The notes beneath the pieces were generated by a model. The model saw only the letters and a list, made by a program, of their open reading frames with translations, was not told where the DNA came from and made no database searches. The position numbers and the translations under genes were made by a program. A DNA stretch of 64,000 nucleotides from Caldalkalibacillus mannanilyticus JCM 10596. Lineage in GTDB: Bacteria > Bacillota > Bacilli > Caldalkalibacillales > JCM-10596. This document shows positions 40,583 through 49,664 of this stretch, piece by piece. The stretch covers positions 1 through 64,000 of the forward strand of contig NZ_BAMO01000015.1 in NCBI RefSeq assembly GCF_000615945.1, written 5' to 3'. Each line of letters starts with the position of its first letter. Within the stretch, counting starts at the first letter, position 1.

Positions 40583-41445
40583 ATGCTGCATAAATATTTC
40601 GAGTGCCTTCGATTCCACAGTCTCCTTCTTTTGAAGGATCATACACTGACGCTCTAATTTTTTATCTGCCCACTTTAGAGCGTGCAGTTCCCCATATGCT
40701 ATTTCTTTCCGCACAATCCAATGAGATAATATGGCGATCCCTAAACCAGCAGCAACCGCCTCTTTCACACCTTGACTGCTACTAAAAACAAAAGAACGCT
40801 GCATCTCAATCTTATACTCCTGAAGAAAATGATCGCTATACGCTCTTGTACCAGAGCCTTGCTCACGAAGAACCCACACTTGATCCTGTAAATCCTGAAT
40901 CGAAACACGTGTCTTGCTGGCTAAAGGATGCTGATTCGGTACAATCAAAATCATCTCGTCTGTCATAAAATCTCTACTAAGCACATCTTTGTGCTGCACC
41001 TCACCTTCCACCAAGCCTATATCTAGCTCATTGCTTTTCACTTTCTGCATAATTTCCTCCGTGTTCGCAATAGCTACCTCAATATCGACCATAGGATACA
41101 GGCTGGTGTATTCCGCAAGAAGCCTGGGAAGTAAGTATTCTCCTAATGTATAGCTTGCTCCTATCTTAATGGTTCCCTTTACTATGTTTTGAAGAAGATC
41201 AATCTCTTGCTTTGCTCCTTCGTAAATTTGCAGCATTCTTTTCGCTCCATCATAGAGAATCTCTCCAGCCTGAGTAAGCTTCACTTGCTTTGAGGTTCTG
41301 TGAATCAGCTTTGTCCTAAATTCCCTCTCTAGATTTTGAATGTGCAGGCTCACTCCGGCTGAGAAATATGTAGAAGCTGTGCCGCCTTGGAGAAGTTTTT
41401 TTGTTCCGCAACCGTAACAAATATCTTTAATGAATCCACAATCAT
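40559..41445 (-). CDS. LysR-family regulator next to yeiH (frameshift)
   Basis: LysR-type activator/repressor. The correct start is ATG 41445 with AAAGGTGAT upstream, reading MIVDSLKIFVTVAEQKNFSKA and LLHISQP, the normal helix-turn-helix. One C is missing at about 41357; restoring it gives QPGVSLHIQNLERE and a 295-residue protein with the usual substrate-binding domain (GASYTLGEYLLPRLL, VREQGSGTRAY). A longer frame from 41470 gives a nonsense N-terminus. LysR genes of the CysL/YeiE kind are commonly paired with YeiH, so control of yeiH is likely. Confidence 0.85.
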
Positions 41446-41496
41446 AATGATCACCTTTCATTCGTTCCAAAATTAGATTCGTTATATTTTTTATCT

Positions 41497-41549
41497 CGTT
41501 CTAAGCGTCAGGTGAAGGAAAAACTCCATCTGATAGAACTCTTCTTTAT
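41497..41549 (+). repeat. Dispersed hairpin repeat, copy 4
   Basis: CGTTCTAAGCGTCAGGTGAAGG then AAAAACTCCATCTGATAGAACTCTTCTTTAT. More diverged than copy 2 (weaker stem). Its 3' end runs into the PerR box of katA. Confidence 0.75.
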
Positions 41550-41560
41550 AATAATTATAA
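41546..41560. promoter_or_regulatory. PerR box 1 (upstream of the katA promoter)
   Basis: TTATAATAATTATAA is a perfect match to the PerR consensus TTATAAT-N-ATTATAA, placed 9 bases upstream of the -35 element. Confidence 0.88.
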
Positions 41561-41568
41561 TTTAACTA

Positions 41569-41597
41569 TTGACTGTTGGCAAAAACCAATATAAAAT
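41569..41597 (+). promoter_or_regulatory. katA: katA promoter
   Basis: TTGACT, 17-base spacer, TAAAAT (TATAAA overlapping). The predicted transcript starts near 41605, just ahead of the second PerR box. Confidence 0.6.
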
Positions 41598-41612
41598 GTA
41601 TTTATAACTAAA

Positions 41613-41627
41613 TAATAATTATTATAA
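41613..41627. promoter_or_regulatory. PerR box 2 (at the katA transcript start)
   Basis: TAATAATTATTATAA matches 14 of 15 PerR consensus positions. Bound PerR here would block RNA polymerase. Confidence 0.7.
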
Positions 41628-41687
41628 ATAAGTAATTAATACAAACTCTACTTATTTGTTTACTGCCATAATGAGGAGGAATTACAC

Positions 41688-43148
41688 ATGAAAAAATTAA
41701 CAACAAATCAAGGTGCACCTATTGGAGATAATCAAAATTCGAGAACCGCAGGTGAACGAGGACCCACCCTACTGGAAGATTATCAGCTACTAGAGAAACT
41801 AGCTCATTTTGATCGAGAACGTGTACCTGAACGTGTCGTTCATGCTCGTGGAGCGGGGGCACATGGTGTTTTTAAAGTAACGAATAGCATGAAAAAATTT
41901 ACAAAAGCAGCCTTTCTTCAAGAATCAGGGAAAGAAACACCTGTTTTTGTACGTTTCTCAACGGTTGTTCATGGACAGCATTCACCTGAAACCTTACGAG
42001 ATCCTCGTGGATTTGCCGTTAAATTTTACACCGAAGAAGGGAACTATGATTTTGTAGGAAATAACCTGCCTGTCTTCTTTATCCGTGATGCAATGAAGTT
42101 TCCTGACATGGTCCATTCACTTAAGCCTGATCCGCGAAACAATATTCAAGGAGCGGATCGTTACTGGGATTTCATGTCCCTTACTCCCGAATCTACTAAT
42201 ATGCTGCTTCATCTTTTCTCGGATGAAGGGATTCCAGCAACCTACCGTCATATGCGCGGTTCGAGCGTGCACGCTTTTAAATGGATTAATGAGTATGGAA
42301 ATATGGTTTATACAAAGCTACGCTGGCTTCCAAAAGAGGGAATCAAGAATTTAACTATGGAAGAAGCGGCTGCTATTCAGGCACATGATTTCAACCATGC
42401 AAGCAGAGATCTATATGACGCGATCGAACAGGGTCAATTCCCTGAATGGGATTTATATGTACAGATTCTTGATCCAACTGATCTGGACTCCTTTGATTTT
42501 GATCCCCTTGACCCTACAAAAGATTGGTTTGAGGAAGATATTCCATCTCAATTTGTGGGAACGATGACTCTAAATCGTAATCCTGAAAATGTGTTTGCTG
42601 AAACGGAATCGGTAGGATTTAACCCAGGAGTCGTTGTACCAGGTATTGAACCATCTGAAGATAAACTGTTACAAGGTCGCCTCTTCTCCTACTCTGATAC
42701 TCAACGCTATCGTATAGGAACAAATTATCTGCAATTACCAATCAACTGCCCATTCGCACAAGTAAATAACAACCAACGAGATGGTTCAATGCCAATTAAG
42801 CAGCAAAATAGTCACATCAATTATGAACCCAACCGTTATCAGGATACTCCAAAAGAAGATCCAGCTTACAAGGATTCTATCTCACCACTCCATGGCTCTG
42901 CAGGACGTCAAAAAATTAGTAAAACAAATGACTTTGGTCAAGCAGGTCAGGTATGGCGCCGTTATAGTCCAACAGAGCAAGAGGCTGTCATTCGCAACTT
43001 ATCAGCCGATCTACAATCAGTATCCGAGCAAACCGTATTACTTGCCATCTGTAATTTTTATCGTGCTGATGAAGAGCTTGGTAAACGTTTGGCAGACAGC
43101 TTAAAAGTAGATATCACTCCATATCTGAAACACATAGGTCGATCCTAA
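41688..43148 (+). CDS. katA: Monofunctional heme catalase
   Basis: A 486-residue small-subunit clade 3 catalase that removes hydrogen peroxide in the cytoplasm. Catalytic His52 (ERVVHARGAGAHG), Asn125 (GNNLPVFF) and the heme-ligand Tyr335 (RLFSYSDTQRYR) are present, and the length is normal. GAGGAGG precedes the ATG by 9 bases. Two PerR boxes flank the promoter, so peroxide induction is expected. Followed by a strong terminator. Confidence 0.96.
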   Translation: MKKLTTNQGAPIGDNQNSRTAGERGPTLLEDYQLLEKLAHFDRERVPERVVHARGAGAHGVFKVTNSMKKFTKAAFLQESGKETPVFVRFSTVVHGQHSPETLRDPRGFAVKFYTEEGNYDFVGNNLPVFFIRDAMKFPDMVHSLKPDPRNNIQGADRYWDFMSLTPESTNMLLHLFSDEGIPATYRHMRGSSVHAFKWINEYGNMVYTKLRWLPKEGIKNLTMEEAAAIQAHDFNHASRDLYDAIEQGQFPEWDLYVQILDPTDLDSFDFDPLDPTKDWFEEDIPSQFVGTMTLNRNPENVFAETESVGFNPGVVVPGIEPSEDKLLQGRLFSYSDTQRYRIGTNYLQLPINCPFAQVNNNQRDGSMPIKQQNSHINYEPNRYQDTPKEDPAYKDSISPLHGSAGRQKISKTNDFGQAGQVWRRYSPTEQEAVIRNLSADLQSVSEQTVLLAICNFYRADEELGKRLADSLKVDITPYLKHIGRS

Positions 43149-43212
43149 TCCTACTATTGAAGACATGTTCAAGTTAATAAGAATAAAGTTGTTTAGTGTT
43201 ACAAACTTAAAC

Positions 43213-43252
43213 AAACATACCACCGTCCAAATACTTGAACGGTGGTATGTTT
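43213..43252 (+). terminator. Rho-independent terminator of katA
   Basis: Fourteen-base stem AAACATACCACCGT/ACGGTGGTATGTTT with a 12-base loop; it can also act on the minus strand for the convergent MFS gene. Confidence 0.85.
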
Positions 43253-43278
43253 ATATAGATATAGATATAGATATAGAC
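43253..43278 (+). repeat. Hexanucleotide tandem repeat
   Basis: About four units of ATAGAT directly after the katA terminator stem, in the gap between two convergent genes. Confidence 0.75.
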
Positions 43279-43313
43279 AAAAAAGAGTCATGGCGATGCT
43301 CCACTCCTATTTT

Positions 43314-44532
43314 TTACCCTTTCTTATAAGAAACGACATCCTCATCTATGAAAATGACATCCGTTTCCTTTCGTTTTAGCCAAATGTAAGCAATGGCAGC
43401 AAGACCAATCATTGAACATGTGGCAAACATGGATGAAAAAGAACTAATTTGGATAACAAATCCCATGCCAAATCCTCCAAGGGCAAAACCTAAATCATAG
43501 GAAGCAAGAAAAACACCGAGTAAGATATGCTTGGTTTCTTTTGGAATAGCAAAGGACATATACGTGATGATTGTAGGATACAGCATCGCTGAAGCCACCC
43601 CATTAAATATAGCTGATATATAAAGAAAGTGACCTAAATGGGGCATGTATACCAATAAGGTTGTTCCAATAACCGAACTTACTAAGACAATTGACATAAA
43701 GCCTGGATGCCATTTGCCATCAGAAGGAATCGATTTTCTAAGTAAAAATCGACTTACCACCACAACAATAGCCTGTAAAAATAAATATAGTGCTGGATTA
43801 CCATACCCTGTTGTTATCATATACAAAGGTAAAAAGGTTGAAATGGCGCCAAAAACACTTGCACCGAGGAGCATGACAAAAGCAGAAACAATTAATCCTC
43901 GATATCGACATGCGTCCTTGAACGCAGGAATCATTTCACGAAAAGTAAACATACCCTTTTCCTCTTTTATGGCTGGTAACGGAGAGCCAAATACAAATAA
44001 AAGGGGGAGCACTGCTAAGACGCCAATCAAAAGTAATAAATAAAGATGATCATATTGAGTCCAAAGTAAAAGCGCTAAGGCAGGCCCATATAAGCCCGGC
44101 AGAACAGTAGATAAAGAATACATGGACATTCCTTGTCCTCTATCTTTATCTAGCAAAATCGTGGCGACTCCAATTTGCATAGCCATCGAAAAAAATGCCG
44201 TCACAACACCTTGCAGTGCACGGACGATATATAAGCTCTCCACCCCTAGCCAAACATATAAAAGCAAGGCGAACGCATGCCCTGCTAATAACCATTTCAT
44301 GATGTTCAATACGCTATACTTGGCAATCAATTGACCTGCCCAAGGGCGTAATACCATACATACAAACATGTACAGTCCCATCATGATACCAATTTCACCT
44401 TCCCTATAACCATGCTCGGCTGCCTGTAAAGGGAAAATGACAGTCAAGACAGCATTTGCTGTAAAGAAAAAAAGCGCTAGTGCATATAATTGCAGCATTT
44501 TTATTGAGAGTGGACTTGTTTTTATGATACAT
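43314..44532 (-). CDS. MFS exporter under a Fur box (probable frameshift at start)
   Basis: Major facilitator transporter with 12 segments, similar in type to metallophore/siderophore exporters such as CntE. Read from ATG 44498 it begins directly in the first membrane segment and lacks a ribosome site. If one A is removed from the run at 44498-44502, the frame joins ATG 44532 (MYHKNKSTLNK then MLQLYALALFF) with AAAGGA 4 bases upstream, giving 405 residues with a normal cytoplasmic start. A near-perfect Fur box lies 61 bases upstream of that ATG, so iron-starvation induction and siderophore export are the best guess. Convergent with katA. Confidence 0.75.
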
Positions 44533-44592
44533 TCAATCCTTTCTTTGTCGTAAAATCCTTAACGAGATGGGTAAAACCACTTCACTTCGTAA

Positions 44593-44607
44593 TGATTATT
44601 ATTATCA
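44593..44607 (-). promoter_or_regulatory. Fur box upstream of the MFS exporter
   Basis: Minus-strand TGATAATAATAATCA matches 14 of 15 positions of the Bacillus 7-1-7 Fur box TGATAAT-N-ATTATCA. Confidence 0.75.
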
Positions 44608-44652
44608 ATATAGATTTAAGCACAATTATGAAAAATTGTAAAGAATTTAGAA

Positions 44653-44693
44653 AACAGCCTCTCTCTGCACTATGACCACAGAGAAAGGCTGTT
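44653..44693 (-). terminator. Terminator downstream of phhAB
   Basis: Stem AACAGCCT-TCTCT/AGAGA-AGGCTGTT, followed on the minus strand by TTTTC. A second hairpin AGGCTCC/GGAGCCT (44702-44722) lies between it and the phhB stop. Confidence 0.75.
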
Positions 44694-44729
44694 CTTTTTA
44701 TAGGCTCCTTATCTAGGAGCCTTTGTTAA

Positions 44730-45038
44730 TTATTTACCAAGTATATTCTCATAGAGGTTATCATATTGTTCGGTGAGGTGGAAATCCAATTCTGTAACTC
44801 CTTTTGCCGCCCAGGAGGATAATTTAATAGTTACAACCAAATAATCAATGGATATAAACGGATGATGATTCACATCCTCGGATAGTGTGGCAATTTCATT
44901 AACAAAGGCGATTCCGTTAAGATAAGAACGGAACCGGTACTTTTTGGTTAACCATTTCTCCTCTACTAGATCCCAGCCCTGTAGCTCAGCTACTTTTTCT
45001 TGAACAACCTCAATCGGAAGCTTTTCATTTCGTTCCAC
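44730..45038 (-). CDS. phhB: Pterin-4a-carbinolamine dehydratase
   Basis: A 102-residue dehydratase that recycles the pterin cofactor of aromatic amino acid hydroxylases. The active-site signature is DVNHHPFISIDY and the N-terminal region LQGWDLVEEKWLTKKYRF is typical. The start is GTG 45038 with AGGAGG 7 bases upstream; the in-frame TTG at 45056 lies ahead of the site. It follows phhA by 41 bases, a matching enzyme and cofactor pair. Confidence 0.88.
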   Translation of the reverse strand: MERNEKLPIEVVQEKVAELQGWDLVEEKWLTKKYRFRSYLNGIAFVNEIATLSEDVNHHPFISIDYLVVTIKLSSWAAKGVTELDFHLTEQYDNLYENILGK

Positions 45039-45079
45039 TTCTTCCCCTCCTAACAATGGTTCTAAACTGATCTTCTCCC

Positions 45080-46825
45080 TTATCCTGCAACCAATCTTAA
45101 TCCGTTATTGATTAAGCTGTTCCATTCTTCACTCTTTCCCTTCAAATCATTCAAATCCTGCAATAGTTTGTTCTGAATATCTGGCAAGGATTGGTGATGT
45201 TGTAACAGTTCATAAATTTCTAAACGAAGAAGCCAATCATTAGTAAACTCCTGCTCAAGATCATGGAAGGCTTGCTGAATTCGCTCTTCCTCATCTTTAC
45301 CAAACACATCCTTCTCTCGCATTTCTCGTACGCTACCATACAAAGCCTCTAGCTTGGAATATTCTCTTTTTGGTAACGATTTCAATTCTGGCTGCACATC
45401 TTCCTCACTATTATAAAATTTCTCAGGATCAGCAGCTCCGCCAAAAACCGAGATAATGGACTCTCCTACTGCCATATCATACTCTCCCCATTCAGGCTGA
45501 AAGAGCGCTCGCTCACCATAGCTTACAGTCACATCAGTAAAGGTAATAATTACTATTTTCCCATTTCTTTTAAGAATACTAGCGGTTTCACCAACTAATT
45601 GGACTCCACTTTCAAAGGAAAGCTTTGTCTTTTTCCCTATTTCGATTCCGTGACGTTGAAGATCTTCATCACTAAAATCTTCAATTGGTTTCGCTTCATT
45701 TTGTAATTTTCCTATAGGTGAACCAAAGCCATGAAAATGTCGATCTTTTCCATGCCCTTCTAGCTCTGCATGATCAAATGCTAGGGTCGTCGGTCCCGTT
45801 GTCTTAAGATAGAAGGCTTCTCCTGTAGCATCTTTTTCAATATCCGTTAAGGTACCAGAAACCTGTAGCCCTGAACTGTACACCATGGTTGCTGTAGAAC
45901 CAGAATGGATCGCTTTATCTAAGCTTTCTGTTCCTCCTCGCTTATATGCCATTCGCTCAGAAAATTCATGAACCGCATCAATTAACTGCTCGAAGCTCTC
46001 ACACACAAATAATTGAGGCTGCTGTACAGTAATATCAAATCCCGTATTAATGACCGTTTCTAAGTCGAACGGTAGCTTTTTGACCTTATCCGTCAAACTG
46101 TTAGCGCTTTCACCAATGGAGGAAAGAAGACCAGCCCCATAAATTCTCGGGTTGTTTACATCTCCGATCATTCCAAATTCAACAGTCCACCAATAAAAGC
46201 GAGCAATTTGCTCTGCCTCAGAAACTGCCACGACCTGCTTTGTTTTTTCTTCCAGTGTCTTCTTCGCTGCCTCAACCTCTTCATCGGAAGCCGACCCTAA
46301 TTCCAACATGTTGGATAAAGCTCTAGCTGCTTCAAAAACTTCATGCTCCTCTTTAGTAGCAATCGCCTTAGAACCGATTGTTCCGAATAGTTTAACAAAC
46401 TCAGAGTACTTCTCATCACACAAAATCGGTGCATGACCTGCCGCCTCATGGATAATATCCGGCGCTGGGGTATAGAGAATATGCTTTAGACTGCGGATTT
46501 CTGAAGCGACGGGTAAAATGCCCTGAGATTGAAAACTGAAAAAAGCGATAGCAGGAATAAATCCGTCTATATTGACGACTCCCCAGCCAAAAGGTGACAT
46601 ACACTCATTCATTTCTTCCACGTTAGGAATCGATTCGATACGTATCCCTGAATCAACAAGTCCTGTGGTAAATTTCTCGTGTGCTACATCCTTTAAGAAA
46701 TTGTGATTCTGCCTCATAACATATCGCCAAACTGCTTGGTCAATTGGTGAGTACTTTTGATAATTTTGATCAACAATCCATTTTTTCAGATGCCTAGGAA
46801 TGTTCTTTTCAACTAAATTGCCCAT
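45080..46825 (-). CDS. phhA: Phenylalanine 4-monooxygenase, long form
   Basis: Pterin- and iron-dependent aromatic amino acid hydroxylase that converts phenylalanine to tyrosine. The iron triad is visible: His126 and His131 in HEAAGHAP and Glu216 in WWTVEFGMI. The catalytic domain ends near residue 300; about 280 further residues form a C-terminal region with a small beta-rich part (LQVSGTLTDIEKD) and a helical end. Enzymes of about 580 residues like this occur in Bacillus cereus-type genomes, while most bacterial PhhA have 260-300. The start ATG 46825 has GGGAGGG 5 bases upstream; an upstream in-frame ATG lacks it. Confidence 0.92.
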   Translation of the reverse strand: MGNLVEKNIPRHLKKWIVDQNYQKYSPIDQAVWRYVMRQNHNFLKDVAHEKFTTGLVDSGIRIESIPNVEEMNECMSPFGWGVVNIDGFIPAIAFFSFQSQGILPVASEIRSLKHILYTPAPDIIHEAAGHAPILCDEKYSEFVKLFGTIGSKAIATKEEHEVFEAARALSNMLELGSASDEEVEAAKKTLEEKTKQVVAVSEAEQIARFYWWTVEFGMIGDVNNPRIYGAGLLSSIGESANSLTDKVKKLPFDLETVINTGFDITVQQPQLFVCESFEQLIDAVHEFSERMAYKRGGTESLDKAIHSGSTATMVYSSGLQVSGTLTDIEKDATGEAFYLKTTGPTTLAFDHAELEGHGKDRHFHGFGSPIGKLQNEAKPIEDFSDEDLQRHGIEIGKKTKLSFESGVQLVGETASILKRNGKIVIITFTDVTVSYGERALFQPEWGEYDMAVGESIISVFGGAADPEKFYNSEEDVQPELKSLPKREYSKLEALYGSVREMREKDVFGKDEEERIQQAFHDLEQEFTNDWLLRLEIYELLQHHQSLPDIQNKLLQDLNDLKGKSEEWNSLINNGLRLVAG

Positions 46826-46976
46826 GAAAACCCTCCCATATAAGTGATTGTCACAACCTTCCATCTCTATTATATCAAATCTATTCACACTTCTAGCAAG
46901 AGGGGCAATAATAAAATTATTTCGAATTATCTGTACTTATTCTAGTCCAAGCATTTTAGAGAATGAAAGGACTCCT

Positions 46977-47144
46977 CTACTTTTTCTGGTCCTTCTTAGA
47001 CTTAAAATACCTAAACTCTTTAATCAATAAATAGATGAGGAAAACAAATAAAATAGGGTCAAGAATCCTTGTAATGCCTTCAGGTATATAGAAGCGAAGA
47101 TAAAAGGCATACGCAGTCACTAATAGAACAAAAAAAATATACAT
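46977..47144 (-). CDS. Small membrane protein, 55 residues
   Basis: A 55-residue reading frame with ATG start, AAGGAGAG about 11 bases upstream, two hydrophobic segments (YIFFVLLVTAYAFYL and ILDPILFVFLIYLLI) around the short loop RFYIPEGITR, and a basic tail (FKSKKDQKK). I do not recognise a family, though small proteins of this build are common in Bacillales. Lies between phhA and the Nudix gene on the same strand. Confidence 0.6.
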   Translation of the reverse strand: MYIFFVLLVTAYAFYLRFYIPEGITRILDPILFVFLIYLLIKEFRYFKSKKDQKK

Positions 47145-47182
47145 GTTAAATACTCTCTCCTTCGTATCCAGTACAATGGTTG

Positions 47183-47806
47183 TTAACTTCTATTTTCAAT
47201 CACTTCAATAAAATGTTTTAAAATCCTAGCCGTTAAACCCCAAATCACTTTATCCTCAAAATAATAAAAAAGTTCATGTAAGGTTCTAGCTTGCCACTTA
47301 TATTCTCTTCCTCCTGGGATTGAGTCAAAGGGAAAATCAGCCTCTGGTTCAACCTTAAAGTATATTTTATGAGATTCAGGTGGTTTTGTTAGAAAGAAGT
47401 GTAGGGGTACTGTAAAGATATCAGATACTTCTGTAGCATTGGGAGCTATTTCTTCTGGAGAAACAATCGTTCCGACAAATGGATATATGATGCTTCCAAA
47501 GGGAGTCAGCAAATAATCTAATGGAAACAGATTCCTGATATGATCTATCGAGATCCCTAATTCCTCAGAGGTTTCTCTTAATGCCGTAAACTGTTCATTG
47601 TTATCTGTCGTGTCCACTTTACCTCCAGGAAAACAAATCTCTCCCGGTTGTCTGCGTAACGACTCCGCTCTAATTTCAAAAAGGATATGCACTTCTCCAT
47701 TTATTTCAATCAAAGGAATGAGAACTGCATACTTCTTACATTTTTCTATCCCCATCATCGCAGGCTGATGCTGAGAAAGTGCAGCCTTGATCACTTCAAG
47801 ATTCAT
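47183..47806 (-). CDS. Nudix hydrolase, CoA pyrophosphatase type
   Basis: A 207-residue Nudix protein of the NudL/YeaB group that hydrolyses CoA or related diphosphates. The Nudix box is PGGKVDTTDNNEQFTALRE followed by TSEELGI, with the metal-binding REXXEE intact, and RAESLRRQPGEICFPGG gives the upstream CoAse signature. The start ATG 47806 has GGAGGGAG 5 bases upstream; an upstream in-frame ATG at 47851 has none. Confidence 0.85.
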   Translation of the reverse strand: MNLEVIKAALSQHQPAMMGIEKCKKYAVLIPLIEINGEVHILFEIRAESLRRQPGEICFPGGKVDTTDNNEQFTALRETSEELGISIDHIRNLFPLDYLLTPFGSIIYPFVGTIVSPEEIAPNATEVSDIFTVPLHFFLTKPPESHKIYFKVEPEADFPFDSIPGGREYKWQARTLHELFYYFEDKVIWGLTARILKHFIEVIENRS

Positions 47807-48042
47807 ATTACTCCCTCCAACTAGTAAATTGAAAAGAAGAGGAAGTTTCATTGTTTTAGAAACTCCCTCTCCTATTTTACTGTTTAGTCAAGATCCTGTA
47901 TAGTTATTTCCTTAACCATACTCTATTCCTAAAATTGTGTGTCAGATAATATTCCACTTTCTATTCCACTGACTATCATCTATGGCATAATGCCAATAAA
48001 CCTAATTGAAAGGAAAGAAAACAAAGAAAAGGAGGTTCTTGT

Positions 48043-48195
48043 ATGTTTAACATTGGAGATACAGTAGTCTACACATTAGATGGTACAAAGGGAGTGGTGA
48101 TCAAAGTCGATAACCGTTTATGTCAGGTAAAATGGAAGGATCATTTTATCAGTTGGGAGAAGTATGATCTCCTCGAGTTAGATGAACTGGCTTAA
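48043..48195 (+). CDS. Small SH3-like protein, 50 residues
   Basis: A 50-residue frame with AAAAGGAGG 6 bases before the ATG. The sequence FNIGDTVVYTLDGTKGVVIKVD then [18 protein letters not shown] reads like a single small beta-barrel (SH3/KOW-like) domain, as in several uncharacterised Bacillus proteins. The last 47 bases overlap the 3' end of the amidase gene on the other strand. Confidence 0.7.
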   Translation: MFNIGDTVVYTLDGTKGVVIKVDNRLCQVKWKDHFISWEKYDLLELDELA

Positions 48196-49660
48196 TCCAA
48201 TTCTCTGTTTGTTCTAATTCAGCTGCTAATTGGATTAACCGTTCTTCCCTTCCTTTGGCAGCCATAAATTGTACGCCACAGGGCAAATGATTTTCTGTCT
48301 GATGTAACGGGACGCTCATGGCAGGTTGTCCTGTCAGATTGGCTAATTGAGTGAAAGGCATCAGCATTAGACTCTTGTTAGCAATCTGTTCAACCATGCC
48401 TATCTTCTTCATCATCCCCCCTAGACCCAAATAATTGACCCATTGGATCACGACCTTCTCCATAGGAGGAGATTCACTTTCTCCAATCTTTAACGGAGGA
48501 AAAGCGGTGGTAGGAGTCATATAGAAATCATAGCGTTCATGGAAACACTCCATCTCATACGCTGCTTTATCCCATTCTTTTAGACTAAGCACATATTCTT
48601 CAGCCGTTGTTGCCTTGCCCAAAAGCTTTAATAGCCATGTTTTGGGCTCTACATCTGATACTTTCGCTTTTCTGCCCAATACCTCCTCCAAAGAAGCGAT
48701 CGCTGAAGCTACTTCACCAAAATACATGGTCAGATAGCTATAAGCAAGCTTCCTTCCATCAATATTTGGCTCCTTCTCCTCTACCTCATATCCCATGGAT
48801 TCTAGTAAACGAACCGTATTCATGACCGCCTTCTGACATTCAGGATGGACTTCGGTTCCGATCGGAGATTTCATACTGAAGGCAATTCTTATTTGTTTAT
48901 CTAATGGTTTGTCCACATAATCAAGATAGGATTCTAGAAAATGAGGGGTATGAAAAGCAGCCGCTTTCTCGTATATTTTTAGTTCATCTAGCATCGCCGC
49001 CGAATCTCGAACCGTTCTCGTCACCACATGCTCAACGGCTGCACCCTGCCATAGCCTGCCATAATGAGGTCCAATGGGAGTGCGTCCCCGTGTTGGCTTC
49101 AAGCCAAATAACCCACAGTATGCGGCAGGAATTCTAATAGAGCCTCCTCCATCGTTCGCTCCAGCGATAGGAACCATTCCCGCTGCGACCGCTGCACCTG
49201 AACCTCCGCTTGATCCACCAGGAGTATAGTCTATATTCCAAGGATTTCGAGTCGGACCATAGAGAACAGGTTCCGTTATCCCCATCAGTCCAAATTCAGG
49301 GACATTGGTCTGACCGAGGATGATCGCACCCGTTTTTCTTATTCGTCTGACATACTCTGCATCTCTTTTTGAACGGTAATTCTGCAATGCCCTTGATCCC
49401 GAGGTAATAAGCTCTCCTTCGATTTCCTGAGCGCTATTCTTCAATAAAATAGGGACTCCTGCAAAAGTCCCCTGAGGGAAATGATCTGCATTTTTTCTAG
49501 CCTGATCATATAACTTATTCACCACTGCATTGATCTTGGGATTCTCAAGTTCAATGAACTTAATCACTTCCTCAAGCAATTCATGTACTTGTATCTGTCT
49601 GCTTTTGATAAGCTCTGCCAATCCGAGACCATCATAGTTTTGATAAAAAAATGAAGACAA
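48149..49660 (-). CDS. Amidase signature family enzyme
   Basis: A 503-residue amidase with the Ser-cisSer-Lys triad: Lys in [10 protein letters not shown], the first Ser in [16 protein letters not shown] and the nucleophile Ser in [13 protein letters not shown]. Related to amidases acting on small amides; GatA is possible by fold but no gatCB are nearby. The start is TTG 49660 with GAGGGTG 6 bases ahead, 4 bases after the recQ stop; an in-frame ATG at 49717 lies inside recQ. Third gene of the fhuF-recQ-amidase chain. Confidence 0.85.
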   Translation of the reverse strand: MSSFFYQNYDGLGLAELIKSRQIQVHELLEEVIKFIELENPKINAVVNKLYDQARKNADHFPQGTFAGVPILLKNSAQEIEGELITSGSRALQNYRSKRDAEYVRRIRKTGAIILGQTNVPEFGLMGITEPVLYGPTRNPWNIDYTPGGSSGGSGAAVAAGMVPIAGANDGGGSIRIPAAYCGLFGLKPTRGRTPIGPHYGRLWQGAAVEHVVTRTVRDSAAMLDELKIYEKAAAFHTPHFLESYLDYVDKPLDKQIRIAFSMKSPIGTEVHPECQKAVMNTVRLLESMGYEVEEKEPNIDGRKLAYSYLTMYFGEVASAIASLEEVLGRKAKVSDVEPKTWLLKLLGKATTAEEYVLSLKEWDKAAYEMECFHERYDFYMTPTTAFPPLKIGESESPPMEKVVIQWVNYLGLGGMMKKIGMVEQIANKSLMLMPFTQLANLTGQPAMSVPLHQTENHLPCGVQFMAAKGREERLIQLAAELEQTENWIKPVHLTRGDHTSPN

Positions 49661-49664
49661 GAAA

